Of a stretch of 6,792 bases of DNA, positions 6,772-6,792 are shown in pieces. The stretch comes from Legionella genomosp. 1 (GTDB lineage Bacteria; Pseudomonadota; Gammaproteobacteria; Legionellales; Legionellaceae). A program made the position numbers and the translations under genes. Each line of letters begins with the position of its first letter. The first letter of the stretch is position 1. The notes beneath the pieces were generated by a model, which saw nothing but the letters and a program-made list of their open reading frames with translations, did not search any database and was not told the DNA's origin. Location of the stretch: assembly GCA_945901965.1 (NCBI GenBank), contig CAMDMN010000120.1, forward strand, positions 1 to 6,792. Reading direction: 5' to 3'.

Positions 6772-6792
6772 GATTTTGGTGGTGGTGGGCAC

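Noticed and set aside
6772..6792. Terminator or new gene after the ATP-grasp gene
   Set aside because: Only 21 bases remain, with a GGT-rich run and no stem-loop or start signal; too little sequence to judge.

Overview
The window is an AT-rich (about one third G+C by eye), gene-dense bacterial stretch with seven protein genes and no RNA genes, insertion sequences or CRISPR. The gene families suggest a gammaproteobacterium: a UPF0178/YaiI protein, plus a RimB-like protease, a 7TM inactive transglutaminase and a RimK-like ATP-grasp protein in one operon. The low G+C and the large unrecognised multi-membrane-segment protein would suit a Legionella/Coxiella-like lineage. That placement is inference from general appearance, not a sequence match.

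Left block (1-1688, + strand): the 3' part of a periplasmic amino-acid-type solute-binding protein gene, a YaiI/UPF0178 gene overlapping it by ATGA, and a GTG-started DUF4254 gene 26 nt further on. They read as one transcription unit whose promoter lies upstream of the window.

Middle block (1657-3606, - strand): one large gene for a 649-residue membrane protein of unrecognised family. It seems to be built from about five diverged copies of a unit made of a Gly-rich turn, a hydrophobic segment and a basic or polar end, with a coiled-coil-like insert. Its 3' end overlaps the DUF4254 gene convergently by 32 bp.

Intergenic region (3607-3794): a 188-bp divergent control region. It holds a near-consensus sigma70-type promoter for the - strand gene (TTGTCA-N17-TAGAAT) and a weaker candidate for the + strand operon (TTGCGG-N17-TAAAAT).

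Right block (3795-6771, + strand): a compact three-gene operon with overlapping stop/start codons. It encodes an exported RimB-like aspartic (retropepsin-type) protease, an inactive transglutaminase-like domain fused to seven membrane helices, and a cytoplasmic RimK-related ATP-grasp ligase. This trio is known from comparative genomics as a probable amino-acid or peptide ligation/processing system at the cell envelope. From the families, the ATP-grasp protein would join an amino acid or peptide to a carboxylate, the 7TM protein would bind or present the product across the membrane, and the protease would trim or remove it in the periplasm. The substrate cannot be read from the sequence. The 21 bases after the last stop contain nothing recognisable.
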